A stretch of DNA of 64,000 nucleotides from Macrotrachela quadricornifera. Lineage: Eukaryota; Rotifera; Eurotatoria; Philodinida; Philodinidae. The notes below the pieces were generated by a model. That model was not told the DNA's origin and ran no database searches. It saw only the letters and a list, made by a program, of their open reading frames with translations. Shown one piece after another: positions 34,919-46,984 of the stretch (position 1 is its first letter; each line of letters begins with the position of its first letter). The stretch is taken from positions 1 to 64,000 of the forward strand of contig JAJEKB010016749.1 of assembly GCA_022393335.1 (NCBI GenBank), written 5' to 3'. Made by a program: the position numbers and the translations under genes.

Positions 34919-35938
34919 ATGTTGAAATACATTATTATTGCAATTCTTCTAATTATTAGTTCAACAAATGTTTTTGGTTCATGGAAATTATTAGGTTTAA
35001 ATATCAGTCCACAATGGTTACAACCGCATGAATATGAAAGTTATGCTAATGAAATTCTTAGTTTAGGTCCATCAATTGTTCGATGGAATTTTAATATTGA
35101 TCCATTTAGTGGTTATGTTTTAGATCCTGTTACATGGACACCAATTAATTTTCAATCACGTTATCTACCATTATTACATGCTTTTAGTGCTCGTGGTATT
35201 GAAGTATCAATTGTATTAATTGTTGGAAGACAACAAATAGATGATGCTAAACATGGTCATTACAGTTTTGATGATCTAGGTAAAGCTTATGCAGATACGT
35301 GTGCACAAATTACACGTGATTGGTTAATTCCTGGTGGTATTCGTAATGTTGAATTAGGTAATGAATATAATGATGATGCATCATGGCCAGATCCATATTC
35401 TAATAAGATGCAATCTGCTCAACAATATATGAAAATGTTAAAGCCTGCATATACAGCAGTTAAAGCTGAATATAATAAAGATGGTGGATATTCACATGTA
35501 ATGATGATGGGATTATCACTATGTGATTCGGATTATTTAAATGCATTATATTTAAATGGTTTACGATCATATACAGATAAAATTAATTTTCATCCATATG
35601 ATTTTTATGAGACTGTTGATAATATTGGACCTAAAATTAATGAGATGCTAACAGTTATGAGACGATATGGTGATGGTGATAAACAAATTTGGTTAACTGA
35701 ATATGGAGCACAAGCAACACCGGGTAATCAATATGAATTGAATAAACAAGCTGAATTTGTACATACATCAATACGTACAATGTATGTATGGACACCACAA
35801 GTTCAAAGAGCATTTTGGTTTAATTTACAAGATTTTATGAATGGAGATATGCCAGTTCAATATGGATTGAAAGATTTAAACTCCAATCATAAACCTTCAT
35901 ATCAAGCTTTTATTGAACAAGCTGCAGAAGGTGATTAA
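34919..35938 (+). CDS. Secreted clan GH-A glycoside hydrolase, intronless
   Basis: 339 residues. An N-terminal signal peptide (hydrophobic residues 4-18, probable cleavage after NVFG at residue 20) predicts secretion. The fold pattern is a (beta/alpha)8 glycosidase: SIVRWNFNIDPF near residue 52, the acid/base motif VELGNEYND with Glu149, INFHPYDFY near residue 223, the nucleophile motif IWLTEYGAQ with Glu261, and AFWFNLQD near residue 298. It would hydrolyse a beta-linked polysaccharide or oligosaccharide outside the cell or in the gut. Exact family (GH5, GH39 or a relative) and substrate are not resolved. It has no introns, unlike the multi-exon genes around it, and such enzymes are commonly of bacterial or fungal origin in rotifers, so horizontal acquisition is plausible. 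A polyadenylation-like aataaa follows at about 36,007. Confidence 0.85.
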   Translation: MLKYIIIAILLIISSTNVFGSWKLLGLNISPQWLQPHEYESYANEILSLGPSIVRWNFNIDPFSGYVLDPVTWTPINFQSRYLPLLHAFSARGIEVSIVLIVGRQQIDDAKHGHYSFDDLGKAYADTCAQITRDWLIPGGIRNVELGNEYNDDASWPDPYSNKMQSAQQYMKMLKPAYTAVKAEYNKDGGYSHVMMMGLSLCDSDYLNALYLNGLRSYTDKINFHPYDFYETVDNIGPKINEMLTVMRRYGDGDKQIWLTEYGAQATPGNQYELNKQAEFVHTSIRTMYVWTPQVQRAFWFNLQDFMNGDMPVQYGLKDLNSNHKPSYQAFIEQAAEGD

Positions 35939-36689
35939 TAATAATCCACGGATTCATATGAATATTATAGATTTCTATATCTTTCGACATGAAGATGATT
36001 TAAAAAAATAAAAAAACACAACAAAATTTACTTTTTGAAGGCTGTTCAAAAGTTACCACGATGAGTTTCGATTTTGCTCAAACGTCTTACCAGATCATAT
36101 ATCATATTGTACTAGAGCTATTTACTCTTCAGAAAATGCAAAATAAAAATTCAAAAAGATTATTTCGATTATATGAAATCACAGGAAAAAAAAAGATTTG
36201 CCTGCCAAAAGTTCGTTACTTTTTGTTTTAAATATATAGTAAATTTTATTTCGCAATAAAATATAATAATACTAACTAAAAGTAACATGCATTTATCGAT
36301 ACAATTTATTTTTATAAATAAACCATTGATTATTACGAAGTAAACGAACTAGTTGAATGAGGGCATACTGAGGCTTATTTTTTTGAGATTTATTCCCTCT
36401 GCGTGATTTATTGGAATTTATTTATTTATTTACTAAGGGTTTATTGAAGCTATATAGCTGTATTAGTATTTTAGAGCACCCTCACTATCGCTCTCCATCA
36501 CCCGCACTCGCCCCCACCCTCAAAAGAAGTTATGCGGAACTTATTTTAAAATGTATAACAATTTATTAAAAAATCCGAATAGATTCCAGAAAAATAGATC
36601 CCGGTACCTGCTGTTAGAAGCCACTGGGATCCAGCGAACCCGGTATCCGATTTTTTCCCTTTCCTAACATCCTGTTGAACTTCCCCATT
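35939..36689. other. Intergenic sequence
   Basis: Contains a short C-rich patch at about 36,478-36,524 (accctca-like) resembling 45,628-45,680. Nothing else is recognised. Confidence 0.4.
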
Positions 36690-36905
36690 CTTCCTTAAGC
36701 TCCTCAGACTCCTTCACTTTCATGACTTCCTTCATTTCATTTAACTCATTCACTTGCTTGGATTTCGTCGATTCCTTGGGTTCCTTCACTTTCTTGACTT
36801 CCTTGGATTGTTTAGATTCCTTGACTTCCTCGGATTTTCCTTGATTGTATAATAATGAATTTTGTATGCGTTTTGGATTCCTTGGATTCCTCAAAAGTTC
36901 AGAAT
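36690..36905. repeat. Low-complexity ttccttgga-type repeat
   Basis: Irregular repetition of ttccttggatt / cttcactttc-type units. The minus-strand frame across it encodes a Lys/Glu-rich peptide (KEVKKVKEPKEST), which I take as a by-product of the purine-rich strand and not a gene. Confidence 0.6.
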
Positions 36906-37329
36906 TCACGGGATTCGGTCAGTGCTGATTATAAAGAACAGTGTTTCGGATTAAAGCTGAGTTCTTTTCAGTTTTAACTGGCAGCAACTAATGTATTCAA
37001 TAGTTTTGATACATTCTTCAAAAGATCTATCTTAAAAATGGACCTTTATCACTTCAATGTCTTGCATGAAAAGCAATTGTTTTCAAAACAATAGCATGAC
37101 ATGCAATTTATGATTAATTAAATTACTGGACATTTGTACAAACATCGATGCTACAATGAACAATGAACTGTATGTGATAAAAGGTTGAGTCAATCCACTT
37201 TTTGAAGTACCAATACAGAAGATGTCAGTTGCATCTTTAAACTAAAAGTATGAATAGAAAGCTGTCTATGATATGAATATTTCTTGCAAGAAATAATGAT
37301 AAAGTTGATGAAAAATAATAGATTTTGAT

Positions 37330-38420
37330 TAAAACAAGAGGGAAGGCAAAACCAACCGAGGTAGCACTTTTCAAATGGCTTCGCTTCGCCTCGTCCAACT
37401 TTTTAAAATCTGTGCCTCGACAATTCTTTGCTTCATTTCAGGCTCTGATCCTCATACATTTTGAGATAAATTTTACACATACTTCAATGCATGCATATAT
37501 ACCTGCAGTGTATTTGCGCTGACATACTGACACAACTTAATGCATACATGCATATCTACAATCTGGCTGTCATAAAACGTTATTGTTCTCAATCCTGAAA
37601 GGATGAGTATTGGCAACGGAAATTGCTCGTCGGTTTGTCCGCGCTCTGATTGGTCGGATTTTTCGACCAATCAAAATGCATCTATTTTGAGAAATAATGA
37701 TATTTCATAAAGTTTGATCAAAGGCTTTCGAGGTCGGAGAATCTAATGGTACCATCAGTTTCTCAATACTTCCAACTCAATTTTCTTGGTCTAGAGTAGG
37801 TCCACCAAAGAAACCCTTGAAATCGTAGAAGGGTTGACCGAAGGGTAATCGGGGTCGGAGANNNNNNNNNNAGAAATCCTTGAAATCGTAGAAGGGTTGA
37901 CCGAAGGGTAATCGGGGTTGGGGAATCCAATGGCACTATCAGTTTTTCAAAATATTGTAATCGATTTTTCTAGTTAAGTACAGAGTATTTCGAGAAACTA
38001 ATGATATTCTCAATCCTGAAAGGATGAGTATAGAAATCGGAAATTGCTGGTCCGTTCGTCTACACTCTGATTGGACAGTTTTTTTCCGCCAATAAAAATG
38101 CACTTTTTTCAGGACAGATTTTCCACTGCTATTCTACCGAGGTACTCTTGAGTCCTCAACTCCTGTACTGTAGGGGTATTACTGGCTTCTTAGCTACTAT
38201 ACTATAGGGGTACTCTTGCATCCTCAACTGCTGTCATATAAGGTATCCAAAGGTTCCCTAGTACTATATTATGGAGGCATCTTTGGCTCCTCAACTACTA
38301 TTCACAATCCTGAAATGATGAGTATATGGAAAACGGAAATTGCGCGTTTGTTTGCCGGCGCTTTCATTGGTCAAAAAATGGTCCAATCACATATGAGGAA
38401 GACTTTTCTTCTTTATTAAT
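37330..38420. repeat. Cluster of dispersed repeats
   Basis: Three copies of a roughly 90-bp unit (aatcctgaaaggatgagtat, then acggaaattgc, then ctctgattgg) lie at about 37,590-37,690, 38,010-38,110 and 38,300-38,400. Two copies of the gggttgaccgaagggtaatc unit flank the gap at 37,862. 38,140-38,290 is a further degenerate tandem repeat (about 50 bp; ggggtactcttg, tcctcaactac). No gene is supported. Confidence 0.7.
37862..37871. other. Assembly gap (10 N)
   Basis: Ten Ns lie between two almost identical copies of a roughly 50-bp segment (gaaatccttgaaatcgtaga, then agggttgaccgaagggtaat). The true length of the repeat here is unknown. Confidence 0.98.
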
Positions 38421-39880
38421 CGAATGAAACATGGTTATTTTCAGGCTAGTTTAGGATTTTTCGTGGATGCTCTTTCATTTGAGACCTATGATCCCTATTT
38501 TTTGTTCCAGTATTGGTGAAAACGGTTGCTTGTATGTGCTTGTTGAGAAAATGGACTACTGACATTTAAGAACGCCTGAAAACGAAATAGTTAAATTTCG
38601 GATGCATGGAAAGAGAGCCCCTGACATTTCAGCAATGATGTGAAAACGAGTCAATTGGGCTTCAAGCTTTCCATAAATGGGCCAGTTCTGGTTGGGGTAG
38701 ACACCTAAATCAGGCAATTAGATTTCAAGATCTGCGAAAAAGGATGAAACAGATGGTGTGAGACCACAATATGAGCTATTTGGATTTTCGGATCTTTAAA
38801 GCATTTATTAATGGACGACAGGGGGAATGGAGCTGTGAGATGTACTGGAGACTAGAAGGAAATGTCGGACGGTAAAATGGGTATAGTTTTGGACGTGGTT
38901 GAGGGCTGTTTACGTGGTACGAATATGGAGAAGAATTAGTTGTAATTGATGGAGCTGAATGATGATTCTGAAGTTTCACACAAAGGCAGAAGCGACGAGT
39001 CGGGAGTGGCGCCCGGAAGGGGCGCCGACGAGGAGCGTGGATGCTGCGGTAATGGAACCTTAATATACCAGATATGCTCGTGCCAGTGACATGATCAAGG
39101 ATGTTCGAGGAATATGCAGTGTCTTTACTGAAGGTTAAAGCGCTTCAATCCAAAGTAATACCTGCAGTTGATAGTTTCATTGGGAAATGCGCTCTTTAGT
39201 AGAATTTCGTTTGTCGAATTCATTGATTACGAAAATCTTAGTAACAAGACCGGGTCAAATCATGTTTGTTTATGTGATCAGTGTACTTAGAAAATTATGA
39301 GGAATTCATATCGTTCGTGTGTTTGTCGGTTTCCCAACAAATAATAGACATCTCCGATGGAAAAACGGAAAGTGGAAACAATGTACGTCGAAGGTAGCAT
39401 TATCGTTAGTTTAGGAGATAATTATGAGCAATAGAACTCTAAATATATTATTGAATAAAATGAAGGTGTATATATTCTGTCATCAATTAGTTGAATATAT
39501 GGTCAACTTTCCCATTAGTGTAAAGGAACCATCGATTTAGGAAAAGGCGATCACTAAGTAATAGCATGTAAACTAACTTTAAGACCCCTCTTCTCTAAAA
39601 AGAAACGAATTTTCGACAAAAATATCGATCTCAAGATTTTTACATAGTTAGATAGGCCTTAATCTCTACTTTCGAATGCACTATAATTGATTGGTTTTAC
39701 GACTGTTTTTAAGGGTTTTACAGCGGTTTTTCTGGAACGCCTAACGCAGAAAAATGGTTAAAATTAAAATTTGTTTTGCGTTTTTCTCGAAACTTTTTGT
39801 TTCGTTTTATTTGACTGTGTCTCAAAGATTTCTCCGCCATTTTAAATGTTAGAAAGGTCGGGAAGGTTTTAAAGTGAAGG
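38421..39880. other. Intergenic sequence with a short GC-rich hairpin
   Basis: A hairpin-like ggcgcccggaaggggcgcc occurs at about 39,008-39,027 in a locally G+C-rich stretch. No gene could be supported on either strand. Confidence 0.4.
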
Positions 39881-39885
39881 TAAAT

Positions 39886-40044
39886 ATCAGCGTTACAACC
39901 TAACAAAGCCGGAATTTTTGCTTTCAATTTATTGGTTTACAAAAAACGCGAGATCTCTAAAAAATTAATCTAGGTTTTTCGAAAGAGCTGTCTAAACAAA
40001 TTAATTGTTTTTTCAAAAATCCGGCTTTGTTAGGTTGTAGGGGC
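39886..40044. repeat. Short inverted repeat
   Basis: Arms of about 27 bp (acaacctaacaaagccgg and its complement) are separated by about 100 bp. This is possibly a small MITE. Confidence 0.6.
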
Positions 40045-40633
40045 AGGTCTTCTCTACATTTTGACACCATCCTGAGGTCCGTATCATTAAAATTGAAAAC
40101 AAAATCTTTGACATACGGACACCTACTTTTTGACCCTTGATGTTAAAATAACTCATGAAAAACTCAATATTATGAGCTCGAATTTTTATTGCGAACTATC
40201 AATAGTCAAATACATATTCAATAAAAATTTCCGTGAGATTGAGTGTTCTGGGGAAAAAAATTTTAGAGGGAGGCCCTTAAGTGAGGATCGTTTTACAGAG
40301 AAGTTTTGAAGAAAACTGACTAAAATTCTTATCATACGATCAGGCATGATAACTATATAGTATCTAAACTAATCAAGCGATCTAGGTGAACGATTTTGGC
40401 ACAGTAAGGTATTATCCCTCTGTAGTCTCCTTTCAGGATTGAGCTTAGCGAGGCTAGAATAGTCGACGCGTTACTTGTAGTCAATGAAATCTAATAAATC
40501 CTATGAGAAAATTAAACCTCGATAGCCTCCTCACTTTCAAACGAAAAAAAACCAGTTTGCATTACTTCCTAACATATCTTGAAAATGTTGCTTAGTAATA
40601 ATATAACTTTCGTTTATCGTTTAAATACCGTGA

Positions 40634-43600
40634 GATGTTGATGATATTGCATTATTCGCTTCAGATAAGAAACAAATGCTTCGACAGGTACGTCTTGAAT
40701 AACAACATAAAAAATCAAAAAAATACTTTTTTTTTCTTAGTGTTGTAGTAAATACGATCGACGCGTAAGATTCGTTTTATTATTAATAAGTAATTCAGTT
40801 GGCCTAGGAAATGTTTGGCGTTTTCCATATCTTACATATAAAAATGGTGGTGGAGCTTTTCTAATACCATATTTTCTATTATATATTTTGATTGGATTAC
40901 CGTTATATGTAAGCTTTAGTAAGATATATGATATACACAATTTTTCTTGGGTTTTTTTTAGTACTTAGAGTTGTCACTTGGTCAATTTACAGGAAAAGGA
41001 CCACCACGTTCCTATGGCTTAGTTCGAGGATCACTTGGTTAGAATTCAATTATCATAATTTCTTTTTTAATACCTCTGAATATAATAATTTTTATAGGCA
41101 TTGGAATATCAATGTTAACCAATTGTGCAATAACAATGTGTTTTTATAATCTTCTTATTAGTTGGGCATTCCTTTATTTTGTGCTGTCATTTCGAAAGAC
41201 TTTACTTTGGAATCAATGTAATAAGCATTGGAATACCCCAACTTGTGTCGAATTATGTAAGTTGACGGTAAATTTTTTATGTAAGAGTGATTTTTTGTTT
41301 GCTAAAAAATTTTAGCTAACACAAGTATCAGTGTAATAAATGGTACGTCATCAGCCGAGGAATTTTTTACGTAAGTTTCGAAACATTGAGAAATCTCTTC
41401 CGTGCGTTTTCTCTTAAGAAAAAATAAGAGTTGAAGTTTACTAATTGATTAGTAGAGTTGAGTACGATCTGTGATAGTTTAAGCTTCTCTCTAGACTTTC
41501 TCTCATATTTGAATCAGTTGATTGCTGATACCATTTTTATCTCTAACTCCTATAACATACACTTTATTTTATTTATTATCTAGACGTTATGTACTACGGC
41601 AAAGTGCTGGTTTTCATGATTTTGGTACACCAGCCTGGTACACAGTATTATGTTTATTAGCTGCGTGGGTTATTGTCGCTTTATGTATTCATCGAGGTAT
41701 TAAATTAACTGGTCGAGTAAGCTTAACAAATGATTTACATATAAAAGTTTTAGAATTTTCAATATTTTCTTATTTTCTAGCTTGCATATTTCACAGCACT
41801 CTTTCCATATGTCATTTTATTGGCCTTATTAATTCGTACATCACTACTTGATGGTGCTGAAGTAGGCATTCGATATTATTTGACACCTGATTGGTCAAAA
41901 ATTTCAGATTTTCAAGTATGTAGCTCGTAGAGCAACACAATTATATTTCTTTCCACTCTTTTACTTAGCTCTAAACGAAAGTTTTTAGAGCATCAAATAA
42001 AACTATAAAGATAATGAGATATTTTTAATTTTATATTATGAAAAGTTGAGGATAATTGTCGCATTTTTATTTTCAAGCGAGAGTCCGCGCAAACTGACCA
42101 TTAGTAAAATACGCTTACACCCATATTTTCAAGTAACACCCAACTAAATACACCAAATAATAGAGCTTAACAAGCTGATGCTACAAACAATCACTAACAC
42201 TGAATAACTTATTGACTTAAGAAAATTAGACGAACCACACTACAAATAGAAATGACACTAACATCCGTCAGCTATCTTCTAAGTTGATTCCCTTCCATCT
42301 CTGAAATGTTAAGCAATGCTATGAACATTCTTTTTTTGGGTGCATCTGATTGATCTCTAACAGGGGTTCACTTAGAAAAACGCCTAACTTTGTATAGAGT
42401 CGTCCAAAGCAAATGATCTTTCAGCTAAAATACATTATTTTTCATGAGAACTGGGAACTAACATACAAACCCTTCACAATTCCTGGTCAATTCTTCCATC
42501 ATTACCTAACATATTATTTCTACGAACAAATCAAACCTCAATCCCTATCCATATACACTATTCGATTTCTACATCCCTACGAGAGAAAATGATCTAAGAA
42601 CAATACCGATCAAAGGATTTGAGGAACTGAACAGGGCTGATGCATAATTCCTTCGATAGGAACTGACATCATGCTCATCTAACCAGCGCTCCAACACAGT
42701 CATTTTATTCATAGAACAATATGTAAACTTTAATATAACTATACACTCACTCTCAACCTACTTAAATAGAACTTTGAACAATTTCACTGACAGTACTCAG
42801 GTATTGTGGTCAATCACTTAAAGGTACCTAGTAGAAACCTATGATAATTCCTTTAAGAAACTAAGGTAATCAATATCAGGAGTATATACATTCATCAAAT
42901 CTTTCTTAAAGATTCAGAAAAATGCAGGGAACTGAGGAACTGTAACAGTTCTGTTGACAGTTTCTAGGTAATGAGGTCAATCACTTGAAGGTATAGGTAC
43001 GTTCAAGTGATTGGCCACAATACCTGAGTACTGTCAGTGAAATTGTTCAAAGTTCTATTTAAGTAGGTTACTTCAGCGAATGGTGTGTTTAATGAGTATG
43101 ATTGTATAGTTATATTAAAGTTTACATATTATTCTATGAATGAAATGACTTTGTTAGAGCGCTGGTCAGATGAACATGATGTCAGTTCCTCAAATCCTTT
43201 GATCGATATTGTTCTTAGATCATTTTCTCTCGTAGGGATGTAGAAATCTAAGTGTATATGGATAGGGATTGAGGTTTGATTTGTTCGTAGAAATAATATG
43301 TTAGGTAATGATGGAAGAATTAACCAGGAATTGTGAAGGGTTTGTATGTTAGTTTCCAGTTCTCATGAAAAATAATGTATTTTAGCTTAAATTGTAGGTG
43401 ACTGGAAGAATTCCTAATTCTCAGTTCTTGGATACTGCTGGGTGGATATGACATTATATTGGTGGCTTCTTGTGTCATGTAATTAATAGTATCGAATGAG
43501 TGTAAAGTTAATGATTATCATGAAGAAATTTTGTACATTTTGAACCTGATGTGCTTGTTTGTTTATATATTTCATTAAAAAAAAGCTTCGGAAAATTTCC

Positions 43601-46363
43601 AATATAATATTTGTGAGCTACGGTCTTGCCTTTATTTGCACTCAGGAATATTTGATTTAAAGAATATACCAAAGAAAGTTTTGATTAAAATCTCTATCCA
43701 TGAACAACAATGTTGGACGATTTCAATAAGCCAGTTAGCATTAAATCACTTATGACTGACGTGTTTTAAATAAATCTGTATCCTATCATTAGTAGTGCTA
43801 AAATGCAACTGACATGATCGAACAAGATTTCCGTAAATTCTTAAAATAAATGAAATATGATTTATTGATACGGCATCCAAGGTACCTAAAAGTTTTTTCG
43901 ACAAAGACTTTAAAAAAACTTTACACAAATGGTGTCGAAAGGATAAAAATTGGTATAAATAATGATGAGAACAATCCTGAACATTTGATAAAACAAAATT
44001 AAAAATATCTTCTTACATTTATATATTTATTTAATATTCTTAGAACTTCTGGTGAGACGTAAGTAATTTCGTTCATTTAGGTTTGGCGTGATGCTGCTGG
44101 TCAAGTATTTTTTTCATTAGGCATTGGTTTTGGTTCATTAGTAGCTTATAGTAGTGCAAATGACTTTCATAACAATTATTTCATGTATATACACTTTTTT
44201 CTAGTTGAAATATGTAAATAGTTATTGTTTTGTTTTTACTTTAGTCAATGTGTTATTGTTGTTATATGCGACTGTCTGACTGGTATATTTGCGGGTTTTA
44301 CTGTATTTGCAACAATTGGTTTTCTAGCTGTAAAATTAAGAAATGGCGATATCACAAAAGCAGCAGTGGGTGGCCCTGGTTTAGCATTCATTATTTATCC
44401 AGAAGCTATTTCACAAATGTCGGATTCATCCGTATTTGCTGTTTTCTTCTTTCTAATGTTAATGGTAATAGGTCTTGGATCACAAGTAAACAGAAGATCA
44501 AGGCAATATTTAACGAGAAGCTTATGATTTTTTTTTTTTTTTCATTCTTAGTTTGGTGCAACCGATGTTGTTGTAACAGCTATTTTACAATATTATTCTC
44601 GTTTTCCACGATGGGTAGTTGTTATTATTGTATCAATATGTGCATTTTTACTTAGTTTACCATTTACATGTCCAGTAAGAATTGAATATTAGGAAATAGC
44701 ATTATTATCGATTGTTTTTTTTTAAATTTAGGGTGGAATCTACTTGTTTACATTGATCTCGGATTATGCTGCTAATTTATCTTTGGTTGTTATTGGGTTT
44801 TTTGAAATTATAACGGTGGCTTATGTCTATGGTAAGTGCACAATTCTCGATAATTTTTGAAAGCGAAGGATAACAAGTGACTGCCTTAGAAATCAGAAAA
44901 ACGTTTCTGAATAGTCAAAGTCATATTAAAGTCTTCCTATGTAGAATATATGCTTATGCGAAAGATTGACTTCAGAAAATCTCATCAAGTCGCACAAATG
45001 TGAAAATATCTTGCGTTAAAGGAAAGGTTCTTCGAACACTATTAAGTGTTCCATTTTGTATTGCATTTTGAGGAAGAAAATCTACTTACAGCCGATCTAC
45101 AGATATTCCTTGGTATTTTTGTAGCCCAAGGTTGCCACATTCACGACAATGAATCAATAATAAAAGCCATTTTGAAGATCGCTTTAAATATTGCGATTGG
45201 CTAACATTCAGTATCGAAAAATAATATTTCAAGTGTCTGTTAGCTTTATTAAACATCATTAACTGTCTGCAAAATACCTAAATACAAGTATGTCTACCAG
45301 ATCAAGTCAAAACTTCAGGCTGTCTGTGGATTTCGTAGATCAAAGTCTATCGGCTGAATCTGATAGATATCACGGATTGTCTCACAGATCTAGTCAGTAG
45401 TGTAGAACTCGTTAATTCGATTCGACTATTCAACTTTTCATTCAACTATTCGGATATTCGACTATTCGAATACTCAGCTATTACTATATGATAGATTAAA
45501 GATGCTACTATAGAATGCTGCCTGCAGGATGCTGTCCACAGAATGTTGAAAGTGAACCACGGAGTAAAGATGCTGTGTGTTGCATTTGGCAGCAATCTAC
45601 AGGTAGCGGTTCCTTGACCACTTCGCTCACACCCTCACCCTCACCCTCACACCCTCCCCTTACACCCTCACCCTCAACTGAGGGCACACGAAAAGTTTAA
45701 TACAGTGAATAAATCTCAATAAATCCTGTAGAAGAAATAAATCACGGTAGCCCTTCTTGAGCTTGTAAATCCATAAAAACATGATGCTTGATTTTCTTAC
45801 AAAATGTCTCTTATGTTTAAAATAAGTATATTAAGTTTTTTTTATCATTTAGGTTTTAATAATTTTATGAATGACATAAAACTGATGTTAGGAAAACGAC
45901 TCCCAGAATATTATTTACTTGTAACATGGTGTATAACAGGACCAATAATATTATTGATTATATTTTTTGCTACTATGATTAATGATAGTAGTAAATTAAT
46001 TGTTTATGGCGATTATCAATTTCCACAATGGACATTAGGTGTTGGATGGACAATATTTACCATTTGTATTGTTGCTATGCCTCTGTATTATCTTTATCAA
46101 TATATTCAATCATTTCGTTATGTTAGAGCACATCCTACATTCAATGTAAGTAAACAATACATTAACAAGTAATTGATCCGTTAAATTTTTTTCAGAAACC
46201 TGAAGTGCCAGATTATATTCGTGCATTTCGGTTAACTAATATGCCAGCAGACAATTGGGGACCGAACAGAACAACAAATCCAAGAAATCCTAATGCAGTA
46301 GTACCGTCAACCGATAATGAAATTACCAATGATGCATACATACCGGAAACGAATGAATCCTAA
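40634..46363 (+). CDS. SLC6-family Na+-dependent transporter, at least 13 exons
   Basis: Plasma-membrane symporter using sodium (and probably chloride) gradients to take up an amino acid or neurotransmitter. Exons: ?-40,687; 40,741-40,908; 40,962-41,037; 41,098-41,256; 41,316-41,370; 41,584-41,716; 41,781-41,915; 44,081-44,184; 44,245-44,485; 44,552-44,674; 44,732-44,831; 45,853-46,145; 46,196-46,363. Introns are GT-AG and phases agree at every junction. TM1 has [20 protein letters not shown]; then [31 protein letters not shown]6 [36 protein letters not shown], and TM11-12 to the end. Gly, not Asp, at the TM1 substrate position (SVGLGN) argues for an amino-acid/GABA/glycine-type carrier and against a monoamine one. 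The first coding exon is incomplete: the frame before 40,634 has a stop, so an upstream exon with the true start is missing from my model. Confidence 0.92.
42422..43387. mobile_element. Foldback element in the 2.2-kb SLC6 intron
   Basis: The left arm (42,422 to about 42,830) and right arm (about 43,005-43,387) are reverse complements with few differences. The ends read agctaaaatacattatttttc and complement, with atcaaaggatttgagg well inside. It makes up nearly half of the intron between the exons at 41,915 and 44,081. There is no coding capacity. Confidence 0.75.
45413..45690. repeat. attcgact microsatellite and C-rich repeat in an SLC6 intron
   Basis: 45,413-45,485 has repeated attcgact/ttcaactattcg units. 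45,628-45,680 has repeated accctc units. Both lie in the 1.0-kb intron between 44,831 and 45,853. Confidence 0.7.
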
Positions 46364-46384
46364 CAATCTTACTCATCTTTTGGC

Positions 46385-46983
46385 TTAAGCTTTTGAGGAC
46401 GGAATTTTTTTTCTAAAACTGGCTCTTCAATCACTTTTTTTTTCCATTTGTTCAGTAGTAATTATAAACAGAATATAAAGGAATAAGAGTACAAGTAATC
46501 TTATTTCTTTCTGAATGAGAAAATGAATGAGATTTGCTTAATAATCTAGAACATTAAAAGTTTGAAAATTTATCTGGCAATTGTTTTCACTTCTTGTTTC
46601 TAAAGATTACAGCATTCTTCCACTATCTTAGCGAAAGAGGAACAACAAGTCTTTTCCAAAATAAAGAACAATGTAGATTCGTCAATGAGAAAGAGTGTGT
46701 ACATGTGCCCAATAGAGAATAAGAATACTTTCGAAAAACAAAAGATCAGAGGAGAAGAGAAAAAGTATGATGTCATTGTGCCTCACCAGCAAGAACAAGG
46801 AATATTTGAAAAGAATTTATACGAGATAGAGAAAGAAAGGAAAGAAAAGTATGAGATGATAAATGTAGTTGTTTATGACCTTAATGATCTCACATATTTA
46901 ATAGTTTAATGTGAAATAAACACTCGTTTCTCCATTGAAAAATAGGTGGTCCATTTTTGGACCACCCGTCCTCAAAGGGTTAA
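46385..46983. mobile_element. Probable piggyBac-type MITE (second family)
   Basis: The right end ccgtcctcaaagggttaa (to 46,983) is matched by a diverged left end ttaagcttttgaggacgg at 46,385. TTAA thus bounds about 595 bp. Just inside the right end is a small hairpin, ggtccatttttggacc. It begins 21 bp after the SLC6 stop codon, so the SLC6 3' UTR probably runs into it. A frame at 46,685-46,909 lies inside and has no recognisable domain. Confidence 0.55.
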
Positions 46984-46984
46984 A

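Noticed and set aside
36664..36909. Lys/Glu-rich protein on the minus strand
   Set aside because: Low-complexity purine-rich repeat; no conserved domain, and composition is explained by the DNA repeat.
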